NCBI GenBank assembly: GCA_001770205.1 | Contig: MEQL01000031.1 | Span: 1 to 64,000 of the forward strand | Length of the DNA: 64,000 nucleotides | Direction of reading: 5' to 3' | Source of the DNA: Bdellovibrionales bacterium RIFOXYD12_FULL_39_22 | GTDB lineage: Bacteria > Bdellovibrionota > Bacteriovoracia > Bacteriovoracales > Bacteriovoracaceae | Part shown: positions 13,747 through 22,346 of the stretch, in pieces | Layout: each line of letters begins with the position of its first letter | Numbering within the stretch: the stretch's first letter is position 1 | Program-made: the position numbers and the translations under genes | The notes under the pieces: generated by a model | The model's database searches: none | What the model was told of the DNA's origin: nothing | The model's input: the letters and a program-made list of their open reading frames with translations, nothing else

Positions 13747-15474
13747 ATGGCCCATCAGATTTTTCTAAGTTATTCATCTTTTGACCGCAAAATTGTTGAT
13801 TTGGTATGCCAGAGACTGGAGGGGGCCGGACATAAATGTTGGATGGCCCCACGAGATATAGTTCCGGGTGAGATTTACGCTAAATCACTACTTGCAGCTA
13901 TTAACTCTGCAGAACTTTTCGTGTTAATTTTTTCTGGACATTCTAACGAATCAGAGCAGGTACAAAAAGAAATTGATCGGGCAGTATTTGCTAAGCTTCC
14001 AATTCTTCCCTTTAAAATTGAAAATGTTAAACCATCAGAGGCCATGGAATACTATCTTTGTAATACACAATGGATGGATGCGTATGATGGAGGATGTGAA
14101 AAATATATTCCTAAATTAGTAGAAACTTGCCGAGCAAAACTGACAAACACCCAAAGAGAGCAAGTAAGAGAAGAGAAAGTAGTTACCCCACAAGAAGAGT
14201 TCAAACACGAATCTTCTATTGCTGAGATTAGACCGTTGCCGAGTGGTGAGCGGAAATTGCGCGTAATAGAAACGGCCAGCGAGGAGATAGTTCCTCTCCC
14301 CGACAGTAGTAATCCTCCGCAATTAAAGCTAATTGCGCCAGAGGGCCAAAAAGTTTCTGGTGAAAAACAAGAGAGAGAAAAAAAGAAAGTTGTACCATTA
14401 AAAGTCGTGGAATCTCCGGCCGCTGAGGTAACGAGGTTGCGTGATGTCGTTGTAAAAAAAGAGCGCAAGACTGTTAAGGCGAAGGCGCTCTACAGACAAA
14501 GTATCTCTTTGGCGTTTTTACTGTTAGTCATTTTTATCTATAAAGATAAGGTGCTAAATCTGTTGCTTACCTCACCGGCCACTACCGCAATTATTGATCC
14601 AACGACGATCGAACAAGTGACGACCTCTAAAGAGACAGAAGAAAATATTGATTTAAGTGGTGCGTTGATTGCTCCACTTAAAGAAAATAGAAAAGATCGA
14701 TTACAGGGGAAGTCAGAAGAAGAATTAGACAAGCTTGAATATGAAATTTTACTTAAAAATGGGATTTTAAAAGATTCACTTGCTTCTAAGTCATACTACG
14801 AGCGTCGCCAGAGAATTGTAGAAGTTTTGGCGACAAAAATAATGTCGTTTGAAGATTATAATATTTTATCAAGTATCACCTATAACAAAAATGTTTATAG
14901 GACGATGTCTCTTTTTAGAAATAATGGCCACAATAATTTTAAAAAGCATACCATTTGCATAGGCCCAGCGTTTTCAGAAGCTGACCGTTTGGCCGATAGC
15001 AATGCAACAACATTTGCCAATATTTTTTTCTGGGAAAATATTCTAGGAATTGAAAATAGACTACTGTATGAGGATCAGATCAAAACAGTAAAAACCATTA
15101 AATTTGTCTCGCAGAACTTTGATTTGGAAAAAATTTTTCAAGTTATTGATAAGTCAAATGCCACGCTACTTCTGTCGTTTAAGCAAAATATTAGCGATAA
15201 AAGACAGGTTGTGGCATCTTTTAGCTCCTTTTCGGAGGAAGTTGGTTTGGCCATATCCTCCCTAGAAGAAAAATATAAAGGGCATGCCATACTCCTTGTT
15301 GAGAAAGGGGATTTTTCAAAAGTGTCCAGTAAAATTTTGCAGATAACGTTTACAATAAACATACCGAGTGACTTATCTAGCAACTTATCATTTGATAGCT
15401 GGAATCGACATCTTGATCTCATGATTGATTACGAAGAGTTAATTCATGGACTTCTTATAGAATTTTTAAACTAA
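13747..15474 (+). CDS. TIR-domain protein with transmembrane segment and extracytoplasmic domain
   Basis: The product has 575 residues. Residues 1-125 are a bacterial TIR_2 domain: IFLSYSSFD at the start, APRDIVPGEIY, FVLIFSGHSNES, and Glu75 in VQKEID at the position of the catalytic glutamate of NAD-cleaving TIR domains; QWMDA closes the fold. Residues 126-248 are a charged linker rich in Pro, Lys and Glu. Residues about 251-274 form one membrane helix. The last 300 residues would lie in the periplasm; parts (FSSFSEEVGLAIS, GHAILLVEKGDF) weakly resemble a type I periplasmic ligand-binding fold. It starts 21 bases after the cyclase gene with an AAGGA ribosome site, so the two are very probably co-expressed. 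I infer a signalling or effector role; no cyclic-nucleotide-binding domain is visible. Confidence 0.85.
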   Translation: MAHQIFLSYSSFDRKIVDLVCQRLEGAGHKCWMAPRDIVPGEIYAKSLLAAINSAELFVLIFSGHSNESEQVQKEIDRAVFAKLPILPFKIENVKPSEAMEYYLCNTQWMDAYDGGCEKYIPKLVETCRAKLTNTQREQVREEKVVTPQEEFKHESSIAEIRPLPSGERKLRVIETASEEIVPLPDSSNPPQLKLIAPEGQKVSGEKQEREKKKVVPLKVVESPAAEVTRLRDVVVKKERKTVKAKALYRQSISLAFLLLVIFIYKDKVLNLLLTSPATTAIIDPTTIEQVTTSKETEENIDLSGALIAPLKENRKDRLQGKSEEELDKLEYEILLKNGILKDSLASKSYYERRQRIVEVLATKIMSFEDYNILSSITYNKNVYRTMSLFRNNGHNNFKKHTICIGPAFSEADRLADSNATTFANIFFWENILGIENRLLYEDQIKTVKTIKFVSQNFDLEKIFQVIDKSNATLLLSFKQNISDKRQVVASFSSFSEEVGLAISSLEEKYKGHAILLVEKGDFSKVSSKILQITFTINIPSDLSSNLSFDSWNRHLDLMIDYEELIHGLLIEFLN

Positions 15475-15536
15475 TTTCTTCACTTTATGCGCAAAGAGTA
15501 ATTATAATTTAAATTAATATTTTTGCGGGGGTATTG

Positions 15537-16211
15537 ATGGAGACGGATAAAGTTTTAAAAATGTTCTTTGAGTTGGAAAATGCCATTATAAATGGAAATT
15601 TGTCTGAGTTGTGGCAAGAAAATGATCATCTCCCGCTTTGCTGGGAAGAGTTTAAGTGCGAAAAGGCCGGGTGCCCAGCATATAATCGTCCTGGAATTAG
15701 ATGCTGGCAGGTTTCTGGAACTTTTTGTACCCATGGTATTTTAAATTCAGAGATGACAAGTAAGTGGGAAGCATGCGAAGCATGCGAGGTTTTCCGCAAA
15801 GCAACACAGGCAAAAGAAGATAGAATTAAAGAGTTGATTAATAACATCATCTTTGCTCTTCGTTGTTTTGATCCGGCCTCGCTTCGAATTATTAGAATTA
15901 AAAAGGGCCTAGAGAGAGTTGTCTCTCATTACAAGCTTACTATTAGAGAGAAAGAAGTTTTACTGCTTATTCTAGATCGTTTACCGCGAAAGGATATTTC
16001 AGATGCGTTAAAAATTTCACATGAAACAGTAAAGATGCATTTTAAGCATATCTACAAAAAACTTAATGTTCACTCGGTTAGTGCTGCACTACGAGTTTTA
16101 GATCAGTTTTGTAGCGGAGCGGAATATGTCGCTTTTTTAGATTCAAGTGAGCCATCAGAAGAAGATCTTGAAGAAGACAATCTTGAAGAAAGTGATAACA
16201 ATAAAGCTTAG
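15537..16211 (+). CDS. LuxR-type transcriptional regulator with N-terminal Cys/Trp-rich motif
   Basis: The product has 224 residues from the ATG chosen; an in-frame TTG lies one codon upstream. The N-terminal third carries a metal-binding-like motif, CWEEFKCEKAGCPAY, followed by CWQVSGTFC and CEACEVF. This is the arrangement of the small two-CW type cysteine domains often found in bacterial sensors. Residues about 135-195 are a LuxR-family helix-turn-helix (LTIREKEVLLLI, then ISDALKISHETVKMHFKHIYKKL). The C-terminus is acidic. It lies 62 bases after the TIR gene on the same strand and may report redox or metal state. Whether it controls the cyclase-TIR pair is inference from position only. 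Confidence 0.85.
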   Translation: METDKVLKMFFELENAIINGNLSELWQENDHLPLCWEEFKCEKAGCPAYNRPGIRCWQVSGTFCTHGILNSEMTSKWEACEACEVFRKATQAKEDRIKELINNIIFALRCFDPASLRIIRIKKGLERVVSHYKLTIREKEVLLLILDRLPRKDISDALKISHETVKMHFKHIYKKLNVHSVSAALRVLDQFCSGAEYVAFLDSSEPSEEDLEEDNLEESDNNKA

Positions 16212-16241
16212 CGTCTTGCTCAAAAGCGAAGTTGTGTGTTT

Positions 16242-17231
16242 TTACCAACCTAAAATATATGCAAAGATTAATGGGGCGACTATGGTGGCATCAGATTCTA
16301 TTATATAACTTGGACTAGTTATGTCTAGCTTGCCCCAGGTTATTTTCTCGTTAGGAACTGCCCCGGAGTAAGAGCCATAACTTGTGGTTGAATCGCTGAT
16401 TTGGCAAAAATATCCCCACTTGCGAACATCCATTTGTAAATCTTGATTGATCATTGGCACAACACAAATAGGAAAATCTCCAGCTATACCACCGCCAATT
16501 TGAAAAAAGCCAATGGAGTGTTGCGGGCAAATTTCTTGATACCAAGCGGCCAGACGAACCATAGTGTTTACTCCTGATTCCATAACCGCCGAGCTCTTAA
16601 GCTTTTTGGAGATCAGTTTGCCGGCAAAAATATTCCCTAAAGTAGAATCTTCCCAGCCAGGAGTGAAAATTGGAATATTTTTTTGATAAGCTGCCAGCAT
16701 CCAAGAATTTTTAGGATCGGTTTCATAACCTTCTCTAAATTTAGGGTTATCAAAAAGTTTCCAAAAATAGTAGTGAGGGGGATGAGTTTCATTATTTTTT
16801 TCTGCCTTGTACCACTCATCGTAGATAAAATGCTCAATCTTTCGCATGGCCTCTTCTTCTGGAATACAAGTGTCGGTTACGCGATTATGTCCTTCGTCAT
16901 GCAAGGCCATTTCATCTTCTTTGGTTAGATCGCGATAATTGGGAATGCGTTTATAGTGAGTATAGGCAACAAGATTAAAAATATCTTCTTCTAAGTTTGC
17001 CCCAGTGCAAGAGATGCCAGCTATTTTATCTTGGCGAATCATTTCGGCCAAAGATTTTCCTAGTTCGGCAGTGCTCATTGCTCCGGCCAGTGTCACAAAC
17101 ATTTTACCACCGTCGGCAAGGTGTTTTTCATATCCTTTGGCCGCATCGACAAGCGCCGCAGCATTAAAATGCAAATAGTGTTCAGTTATAAATTTGGAAA
17201 TAGGACCTTTATTGGAATTTGTTTTATTCAT
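16242..17231 (-). CDS. Deoxyhypusine synthase family protein
   Basis: This 329-residue protein belongs to the deoxyhypusine synthase fold, which binds NAD and transfers the aminobutyl group of a polyamine to a lysine (eukaryotes and archaea) or to another polyamine. Glycine-rich cofactor segments include GAMSTAELGKS and CTGANLEED. The conserved active-site lysine is present as Lys301 in ITWGKLD, equivalent to WGK of the human enzyme. Bacteria normally lack eIF5A, and some bacterial members make homospermidine from putrescine, so a homospermidine-synthase-like role is more likely. It is the last gene of speB-speA-this gene (15-base gap, GAGGAG ribosome site), which supplies putrescine directly. 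I left out a gene symbol because the substrate is unproven. Confidence 0.9.
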   Translation of the reverse strand: MNKTNSNKGPISKFITEHYLHFNAAALVDAAKGYEKHLADGGKMFVTLAGAMSTAELGKSLAEMIRQDKIAGISCTGANLEEDIFNLVAYTHYKRIPNYRDLTKEDEMALHDEGHNRVTDTCIPEEEAMRKIEHFIYDEWYKAEKNNETHPPHYYFWKLFDNPKFREGYETDPKNSWMLAAYQKNIPIFTPGWEDSTLGNIFAGKLISKKLKSSAVMESGVNTMVRLAAWYQEICPQHSIGFFQIGGGIAGDFPICVVPMINQDLQMDVRKWGYFCQISDSTTSYGSYSGAVPNEKITWGKLDITSPSYIIESDATIVAPLIFAYILGW

Positions 17232-17246
17232 AAATTACTCCTCTTA

Positions 17247-19187
17247 TTATTTTTTTAAATAGGTATATCCTCGTAAACACTCTTCATAGAAATCAGTTAA
17301 TTTAACGCCATCACGGGGAGATATTTTGCCTTTTTGCACTTGCTTGTCAATCTGCTTTTTAATAACTACGGCCATGTATGAGGTGTTATATTGCATGTCG
17401 GAGAGTACGCTTTCACAATTATGGCCAGAGATCATCTCTTCAATATAAAAATCAGTAGGATCTTCATCGTCAGCAAAAACATGTATTTCGTTAAGTTGAC
17501 CGAAAAGATTATGCATATCGCCGATGACATCTTGGTAGGCACCAGTTAAAAAAATGCCGACAGGATATTCTTCACCTTCTTTTAAGTTATGCAATGGCAG
17601 CGTACTAGAGTTTTCTTCAAGATTTATAAAGTGATCAATTTTGCCATCGGAGTCACAAGTTATATCTACCAGTGTGCAAAGTTGAGTAGGTCTTTCATTT
17701 AGTCGTTTTATGGGCATGATAGGGAAGAGCTGACCGATGGCCCAGTGATCTGGTACCGATTGAAAAAAAGAACCGTTACAAAGATATTGCTTGGCCAGTG
17801 TTGTTTCCATTTCACGCAACTCTTCGGGAACAAACTCAACATGTTTGACGATATCTTTGACTTTATGACAAATTTTCCAGTAGAGCGTTTCGGCAATGGC
17901 CCGTTCTTCTAAAGATAAAATTCCTAGTTTGAAGGCATTAATGATTTCATCTTTTTTTTGAATGGCATCATTATAAGTTTCTTGAAAATTATCCTCGTTT
18001 AGCTCAGTCCAGAGATCGCGAAAGTTGCGCACTAAAATATGATTGGTATCATTGCATTCAGTGGGGAATTGATTAGAGTCAGTGCTTATTTGATCGACAA
18101 TGTTCATAATCACGCAAGAATGAAGGGCCGTGATGGCCCGTCCGCTTTCGCTGACGATATTAGGATGAGGTACTTTTTCCATATCGCAGATCTGCTTTAC
18201 AATATAGACCACATCTTCGACATAGTCGTTCATGGTGTAATTGGTGGAAGAATCTTCTGTGGATCTGGAACCATCATAATCCACTCCTAATCCACCACCT
18301 ACGTCAAAATATTCCAGTGGAATTCCGAGCTTGTGAATCTTACAAAAAATACGAGCTCCTTCCGAAATAGCATCTTTGATTGTTCGAATATCGGTAATTT
18401 GGCTGCCGATATGGAAGTGAAAGAGTTTAATCCAATGCTCTTTATTAAGAGATTTTAAAAAGTTTATTCCCTTCATTAGTTCTGGGATACTTAATCCGAA
18501 TTTGGCGCGATCACCTCCAGAAGAGGCCCATTTACCTGATCCACGCGAGGATAGTTTAGCGCGAAAGCCAATGATTGGTTCGACATTGAATTCTTCAGCA
18601 ATTTTTACGGTATCGATTAGCTCAGAATATTTTTCAACCACTATAATAATTTTTCTATCCATTTTACGGCCGAGCAACGCAAGTCTCAAATAGTCTTGAT
18701 CCTTAAATCCGTTTAGCACGGTTAGAGAGCTGGTGTTATCATTTAGGGCCAATGCCGCAATTAATTCTGGCTTGGATCCTGCCTCTAATCCGTAATTATA
18801 GTCGTGGCCGGCATCTAAGATTTCTTCAACCACTTCGCGCATTTGGTTGACCTTGATAGGATAAACACCAAAGTATTGTCCTTGGTACTTTGCTTCTTTA
18901 ATAACTCGGCCAAAGGTTTCATTGAGTTTAATCACTTGACTGCGCAATAAATCTTGAAAACGAACGAGTACGGGAAGATTAATTTTATGCGATTTAATTT
19001 CATCTATAACTTCTCCCATGTCAATGCAGGGGCCATTGCTGTCTTGCTCTGGGAAGATGGCCAAATTTCCGTTATTATTTATGGAAAAATATTCTTGGCC
19101 CCACTGCTCAATATTATAGAGTCGTTTAGAATCTTCAATGGACCAAGCATCGCTATCGTTTGTTTTATTTGTGGTTCCCTCATTCAT
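17247..19187 (-). CDS. speA: Biosynthetic arginine decarboxylase
   Basis: This 646-residue enzyme decarboxylates arginine to agmatine using pyridoxal phosphate. It is the fold-III (alanine-racemase-like) SpeA type. The PLP lysine is Lys112 in GVYPIKVNQ. Other family segments are GLEAGSKPELIAA, KLFHFHIGSQITDI, YFDVGGGLGVDYDG and SESGRAITALH. The length agrees with E. coli SpeA (658). It sits between speB (14-base gap) and the deoxyhypusine synthase homologue (15-base gap), so all three are almost certainly one operon turning arginine into agmatine, putrescine and then a longer polyamine. A GAGGA site lies about ten bases upstream of the ATG. Confidence 0.97.
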   Translation of the reverse strand: MNEGTTNKTNDSDAWSIEDSKRLYNIEQWGQEYFSINNNGNLAIFPEQDSNGPCIDMGEVIDEIKSHKINLPVLVRFQDLLRSQVIKLNETFGRVIKEAKYQGQYFGVYPIKVNQMREVVEEILDAGHDYNYGLEAGSKPELIAALALNDNTSSLTVLNGFKDQDYLRLALLGRKMDRKIIIVVEKYSELIDTVKIAEEFNVEPIIGFRAKLSSRGSGKWASSGGDRAKFGLSIPELMKGINFLKSLNKEHWIKLFHFHIGSQITDIRTIKDAISEGARIFCKIHKLGIPLEYFDVGGGLGVDYDGSRSTEDSSTNYTMNDYVEDVVYIVKQICDMEKVPHPNIVSESGRAITALHSCVIMNIVDQISTDSNQFPTECNDTNHILVRNFRDLWTELNEDNFQETYNDAIQKKDEIINAFKLGILSLEERAIAETLYWKICHKVKDIVKHVEFVPEELREMETTLAKQYLCNGSFFQSVPDHWAIGQLFPIMPIKRLNERPTQLCTLVDITCDSDGKIDHFINLEENSSTLPLHNLKEGEEYPVGIFLTGAYQDVIGDMHNLFGQLNEIHVFADDEDPTDFYIEEMISGHNCESVLSDMQYNTSYMAVVIKKQIDKQVQKGKISPRDGVKLTDFYEECLRGYTYLKK

Positions 19188-19201
19188 CTGGCGTGTATCC
19201 T

Positions 19202-20074
19202 CTATTTTGATAAGGTTAGTAGCATTTCGCGCACAATCTTCGAGGCAATTATAGTGCTATTTCCGGTCGGATCAATTGGCGGAGAGAGTTCAACAATGTC
19301 AGCACCGACAAAGTTTTTAAAGTGCAGTATTTTAAAAAGTTGAATTAAGCAATCAAAGTTTTCGCCTCCGGCCTCTGGGGTTCCTGTTCCAGGAAAAATG
19401 GAGGGATCCAAAAAGTCTACATCGAAGGTTAGATAAATAGGGGTTGCCGCAGGAATTTTATTTATAACATCAAAGAAATTTTGCCGGCCGAAAATCAAAG
19501 TCTTATTTTTTTTCATCCAATCAAATTCATCCTTAGTTCCAGAACGAATCCCAAATTGGATAAGCTTGGCCGGATCTTTCGCCAAATCCATGTAGCGGCG
19601 TAAAACGGCAGCATGAGAATATTTAAAATCCATATAACCATCACGTAAGTCAGCATGGGCATCAAGATGAATGACAAGTAATTCGGGAAATCTCTGCAAA
19701 TAGGCAGATAGTGGTGCAATGGAGATAGAGTGCTCCCCCCCTAGTGTTAGCAGCTTGGTGTTTTTGTCCAAATTACGGGCCGAAAACAGAGAGAGATAGG
19801 TTGCAATTAGTTTTTCAATACACTTATCGGGGTGAATCCCCTGATCAATCTCTACATTTCCTAGATCATATAGCTCAAAATCCAAAAGATCTTTATCTTG
19901 ATATGCCGAATACGTCTCAACTTGACAGGACGCCTGGCGGATTGCATCTGGCCCTGCAATGGTTCCCTTGCGAAAAGATGCCGTTTTATCGTAGCCCACA
20001 CCAATAATATTGGTTTTTCCGGACACTAAGTGTTCCGAAAAGGCCGTCGAGTCAAAAATTAACTTTTCAGTCAT
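19202..20074 (-). CDS. speB: Agmatinase (ureohydrolase family)
   Basis: This 290-residue metal-dependent hydrolase converts agmatine to putrescine and urea. The binuclear manganese motifs of the arginase/agmatinase family are visible: GGEHSI, LDAHADLRDGY and FDVDFLDPSIFPGTGTPEAGG. It is the first gene of the polyamine operon. The 226-base intergenic region before it is shared with the divergent protease gene and is AT-rich; promoters for both directions should lie there, but I could not assign boxes with confidence. Ureohydrolases can differ in substrate (arginase, formiminoglutamase), but the next gene, speA, strongly supports agmatine. Confidence 0.95.
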   Translation of the reverse strand: MTEKLIFDSTAFSEHLVSGKTNIIGVGYDKTASFRKGTIAGPDAIRQASCQVETYSAYQDKDLLDFELYDLGNVEIDQGIHPDKCIEKLIATYLSLFSARNLDKNTKLLTLGGEHSISIAPLSAYLQRFPELLVIHLDAHADLRDGYMDFKYSHAAVLRRYMDLAKDPAKLIQFGIRSGTKDEFDWMKKNKTLIFGRQNFFDVINKIPAATPIYLTFDVDFLDPSIFPGTGTPEAGGENFDCLIQLFKILHFKNFVGADIVELSPPIDPTGNSTIIASKIVREMLLTLSK

Positions 20075-20300
20075 AGAAATGCTTCCAGATGAAGTGTTGT
20101 TTTTAAAGGAGCACCTTCAGTAAAACGTTAATGTGCAGTTTATGTTTCGGGAGCTATACAATATTAATTTCAACTTTTCCAATAATAATCTTACATTCTC
20201 TAATAAAATATTTTTTCAAGTGTTAGTTTTTGTTAGTTGTCTCTTTAAGTGTTCATAGAAGATAATCGTCGGCGAATAATTCTCCAGGGAGGGGAAGCGT

Positions 20301-21203
20301 ATGAACAAATCATTTTTTCTTGTTACTTTTGCCGTGATGATTATTAGTTTTTCTGCCGTGGCCCGTGGTAATTCTAGTTTTCGGCCTGATGCGATTTATG
20401 GTCGAGATGATCGTAGAGATGTTTACCAAGTCGACAATCGGTCCTTTATTACCCTGGCGCGCTCAACCGCTGCTCAAATTCTAGAGGGGGATATGGATTT
20501 TAATCCAGCGACAAATAGTTACAATGTTTTTTCGGGAACCTTACAAGCAAGTATGAATCTTTGTTCGAATGCACAGTTTGCCAAGCAATCGGCCGCTGCC
20601 AACTGTTCTGGTTTTTTAGTCGCTCCAGATTTACTAGTAACTGCTGGACACTGCGTTCAAAATATGCATGAATGCAACGGAGGATATTGGGTTTTTGATT
20701 ATAAGTTGGAGAATCCGGCGGCATTGCGAATTAGCAACATTGCTGCCAGGCAGGTTTATCGCTGCGTAGAAATTATTGAACAAACGTTAGATGACGAGGC
20801 CATGAACGATTACGCGCTTATTCGACTGGATCGGGTGGTAACAGATAGAACTCCCCTAAAAATTCGTCAAAATGGCCAGATCAGTTCTGGAACATCGGTA
20901 GTGGTAGTAGGCCATCCCTCTGGGTTGCCTACTAAGATTTCTGCCGGGGCGGTCGTTATTGATAATGGCCCTAAAAATTATTTTGTAACGAACCTCGATA
21001 CTTTTGCGGGAAATTCTGGCTCAGCAGTTTTTAATGCTGAAACCAACGAAATAGAAGGGATTTTGGTGCGCGGAGAAGAGGATTATGTTCCATCACCCAT
21101 GGGGGATTGTATGATTCCTAGACTTTGTAGAGAATCGGGGGATGGTTGTTTAGGAGAACATGTTACTCGAATTACCAATATTGCGTATTTAAAAGGTTAC
21201 TAG
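20301..21203 (+). CDS. Secreted trypsin-like serine protease
   Basis: The product has 300 residues and an N-terminal signal peptide (MNKSFFLVTFAVMIISFSAV..). The chymotrypsin-fold triad is clear: His117 in LVTAGHC, Asp170 in NDYALIRLD, and Ser239 in DTFAGNSGSAVF. The GNSGS form and the compact layout resemble V8/glutamyl endopeptidase-like (S1B) enzymes rather than pancreatic trypsin. Eight or more Cys residues after the signal suggest disulfides outside the cytoplasm. A strong purine-rich ribosome site (GGGAGGGGAAG) precedes the ATG. In a predatory or saprophytic bacterium it could degrade external protein; the substrate is unknown. Confidence 0.92.
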   Translation: MNKSFFLVTFAVMIISFSAVARGNSSFRPDAIYGRDDRRDVYQVDNRSFITLARSTAAQILEGDMDFNPATNSYNVFSGTLQASMNLCSNAQFAKQSAAANCSGFLVAPDLLVTAGHCVQNMHECNGGYWVFDYKLENPAALRISNIAARQVYRCVEIIEQTLDDEAMNDYALIRLDRVVTDRTPLKIRQNGQISSGTSVVVVGHPSGLPTKISAGAVVIDNGPKNYFVTNLDTFAGNSGSAVFNAETNEIEGILVRGEEDYVPSPMGDCMIPRLCRESGDGCLGEHVTRITNIAYLKGY

Positions 21204-21211
21204 TTCTTCGA

Positions 21212-22297
21212 ATGTCAGCGAATCGTTTTTGGGCCGCGGCCATATTATCCGCGCTGCTTTTTGGTGCTTCTACTCCCATAAGTAAATATTTTTTAATAAA
21301 TACACATCCATTTGCGTTGGCCGGATTTTATTATTTGGGAGCGGCCCTGTTTTTGCTGCCACTTTCCTTTGGTGAGTTTCGGCGCGAATTTTTGTTTATT
21401 AGAAAAAATCGCCAAGATTTTCTCAAGCTTTCAGGGGCCATTTTTTTTGGTGGGATGGCCGGCCCTGTAGTGCTTTTTATTGGTCTGAGAATTAGTCCGG
21501 CCTCTTCAGCTGCCTTGCTTTTAAATTTTGAAGGCCTTTGGACCTTTGTTTTGGGATGGTTATTTTTCAAAGAACATATTAATCGAAAAATTATTTTTTC
21601 TATGCTGGCGGTCTTATTGGGAGGATCTTTATTGGTAATAGAGAAAGATATGAGCTTTAACTTTGGGGGGATTTTAATTGTTTTTGCCTGTCTATTTTGG
21701 GGATTAGATAACAATTTAACAGCTACCATCGAAGGAGTCTCTGCCACCACCAACACCATTTTAAAAAGTTTTTTTGCTGGTATTTTAAATCTGGCGATTT
21801 ATTACTTCTTTATTGCTAAAAACCAGGTGTCGGTGGCCAAAGGAGTTGAGCTTTTTTATATTTTATTGGTTGGCGGCCTTTCTTACGGACTTAGTATTGT
21901 TTTATATATTCGTGCATCTAAATTTTTAGGGGCCATTCGTTCGCAGATGATATTTGCTTTAAATCCATTTTGGGGGGCAATTCTTTCTTTTTTAGTCTTA
22001 CAGGAAAAGTTGAGTCTTAATTTTGTCATATCCTCACTGTTTATGGCCTTGGCGTTAGGTCTGCTGTTTTTTGAGCGACATATTCACGAGCATGGCCATC
22101 ATGAAGAGGAGCATGAGCATCTACATTCACATGATGATGGCCATCATCATCATGAACATATTGATGAAAAGGGTGATAAATTAGTGGATAAAACTACTCA
22201 TATTCATCGACACAACCATGCAGCATTAATGCACTCGCATCCGCATTTTCCGGATATTCATCATCGCCATGGCCATGGCGGTGGGCGTGGAGCATAA
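21212..22297 (+). CDS. EamA/DMT-family transporter with His-rich C-terminal tail
   Basis: The product (361 residues from ATG 21212) has ten hydrophobic helices in two EamA repeats, beginning with MSANRFWAAAILSALLFGASTPISK. This is the drug/metabolite transporter superfamily of inner-membrane exporters and importers. The last 65 or so residues are extraordinarily His-rich, with runs such as HGHHEEEHEHLHSHDDGHHHH and HPHFPDIHHRHGH. Such a tail is expected to bind Zn, Ni or Co, so the cargo could be a metal or a metal-linked metabolite, though DMT transporters are diverse. A longer ORF reading back to 21146 would overlap the protease gene by 58 bases and is less likely; the chosen start lies eight bases after the protease stop. 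Confidence 0.88.
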   Translation: MSANRFWAAAILSALLFGASTPISKYFLINTHPFALAGFYYLGAALFLLPLSFGEFRREFLFIRKNRQDFLKLSGAIFFGGMAGPVVLFIGLRISPASSAALLLNFEGLWTFVLGWLFFKEHINRKIIFSMLAVLLGGSLLVIEKDMSFNFGGILIVFACLFWGLDNNLTATIEGVSATTNTILKSFFAGILNLAIYYFFIAKNQVSVAKGVELFYILLVGGLSYGLSIVLYIRASKFLGAIRSQMIFALNPFWGAILSFLVLQEKLSLNFVISSLFMALALGLLFFERHIHEHGHHEEEHEHLHSHDDGHHHHEHIDEKGDKLVDKTTHIHRHNHAALMHSHPHFPDIHHRHGHGGGRGA

Positions 22298-22346
22298 TTC
22301 CATCTTCTAATTATTGTGACAATGGATTATTCTCTTAATCAACGCT

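Noticed and set aside
14052..14468. 138-codon frame antisense to the TIR gene
   Set aside because: Ser/Phe-rich shadow with no ribosome site; the TIR frame is supported by domain motifs.
11755..15474. Direct labelling of the cyclase-TIR pair as Pycsar
   Set aside because: Pycsar effectors carry a cyclic-nucleotide-binding domain and the cyclases lack TPR and SLOG parts; the resemblance is only in outline.
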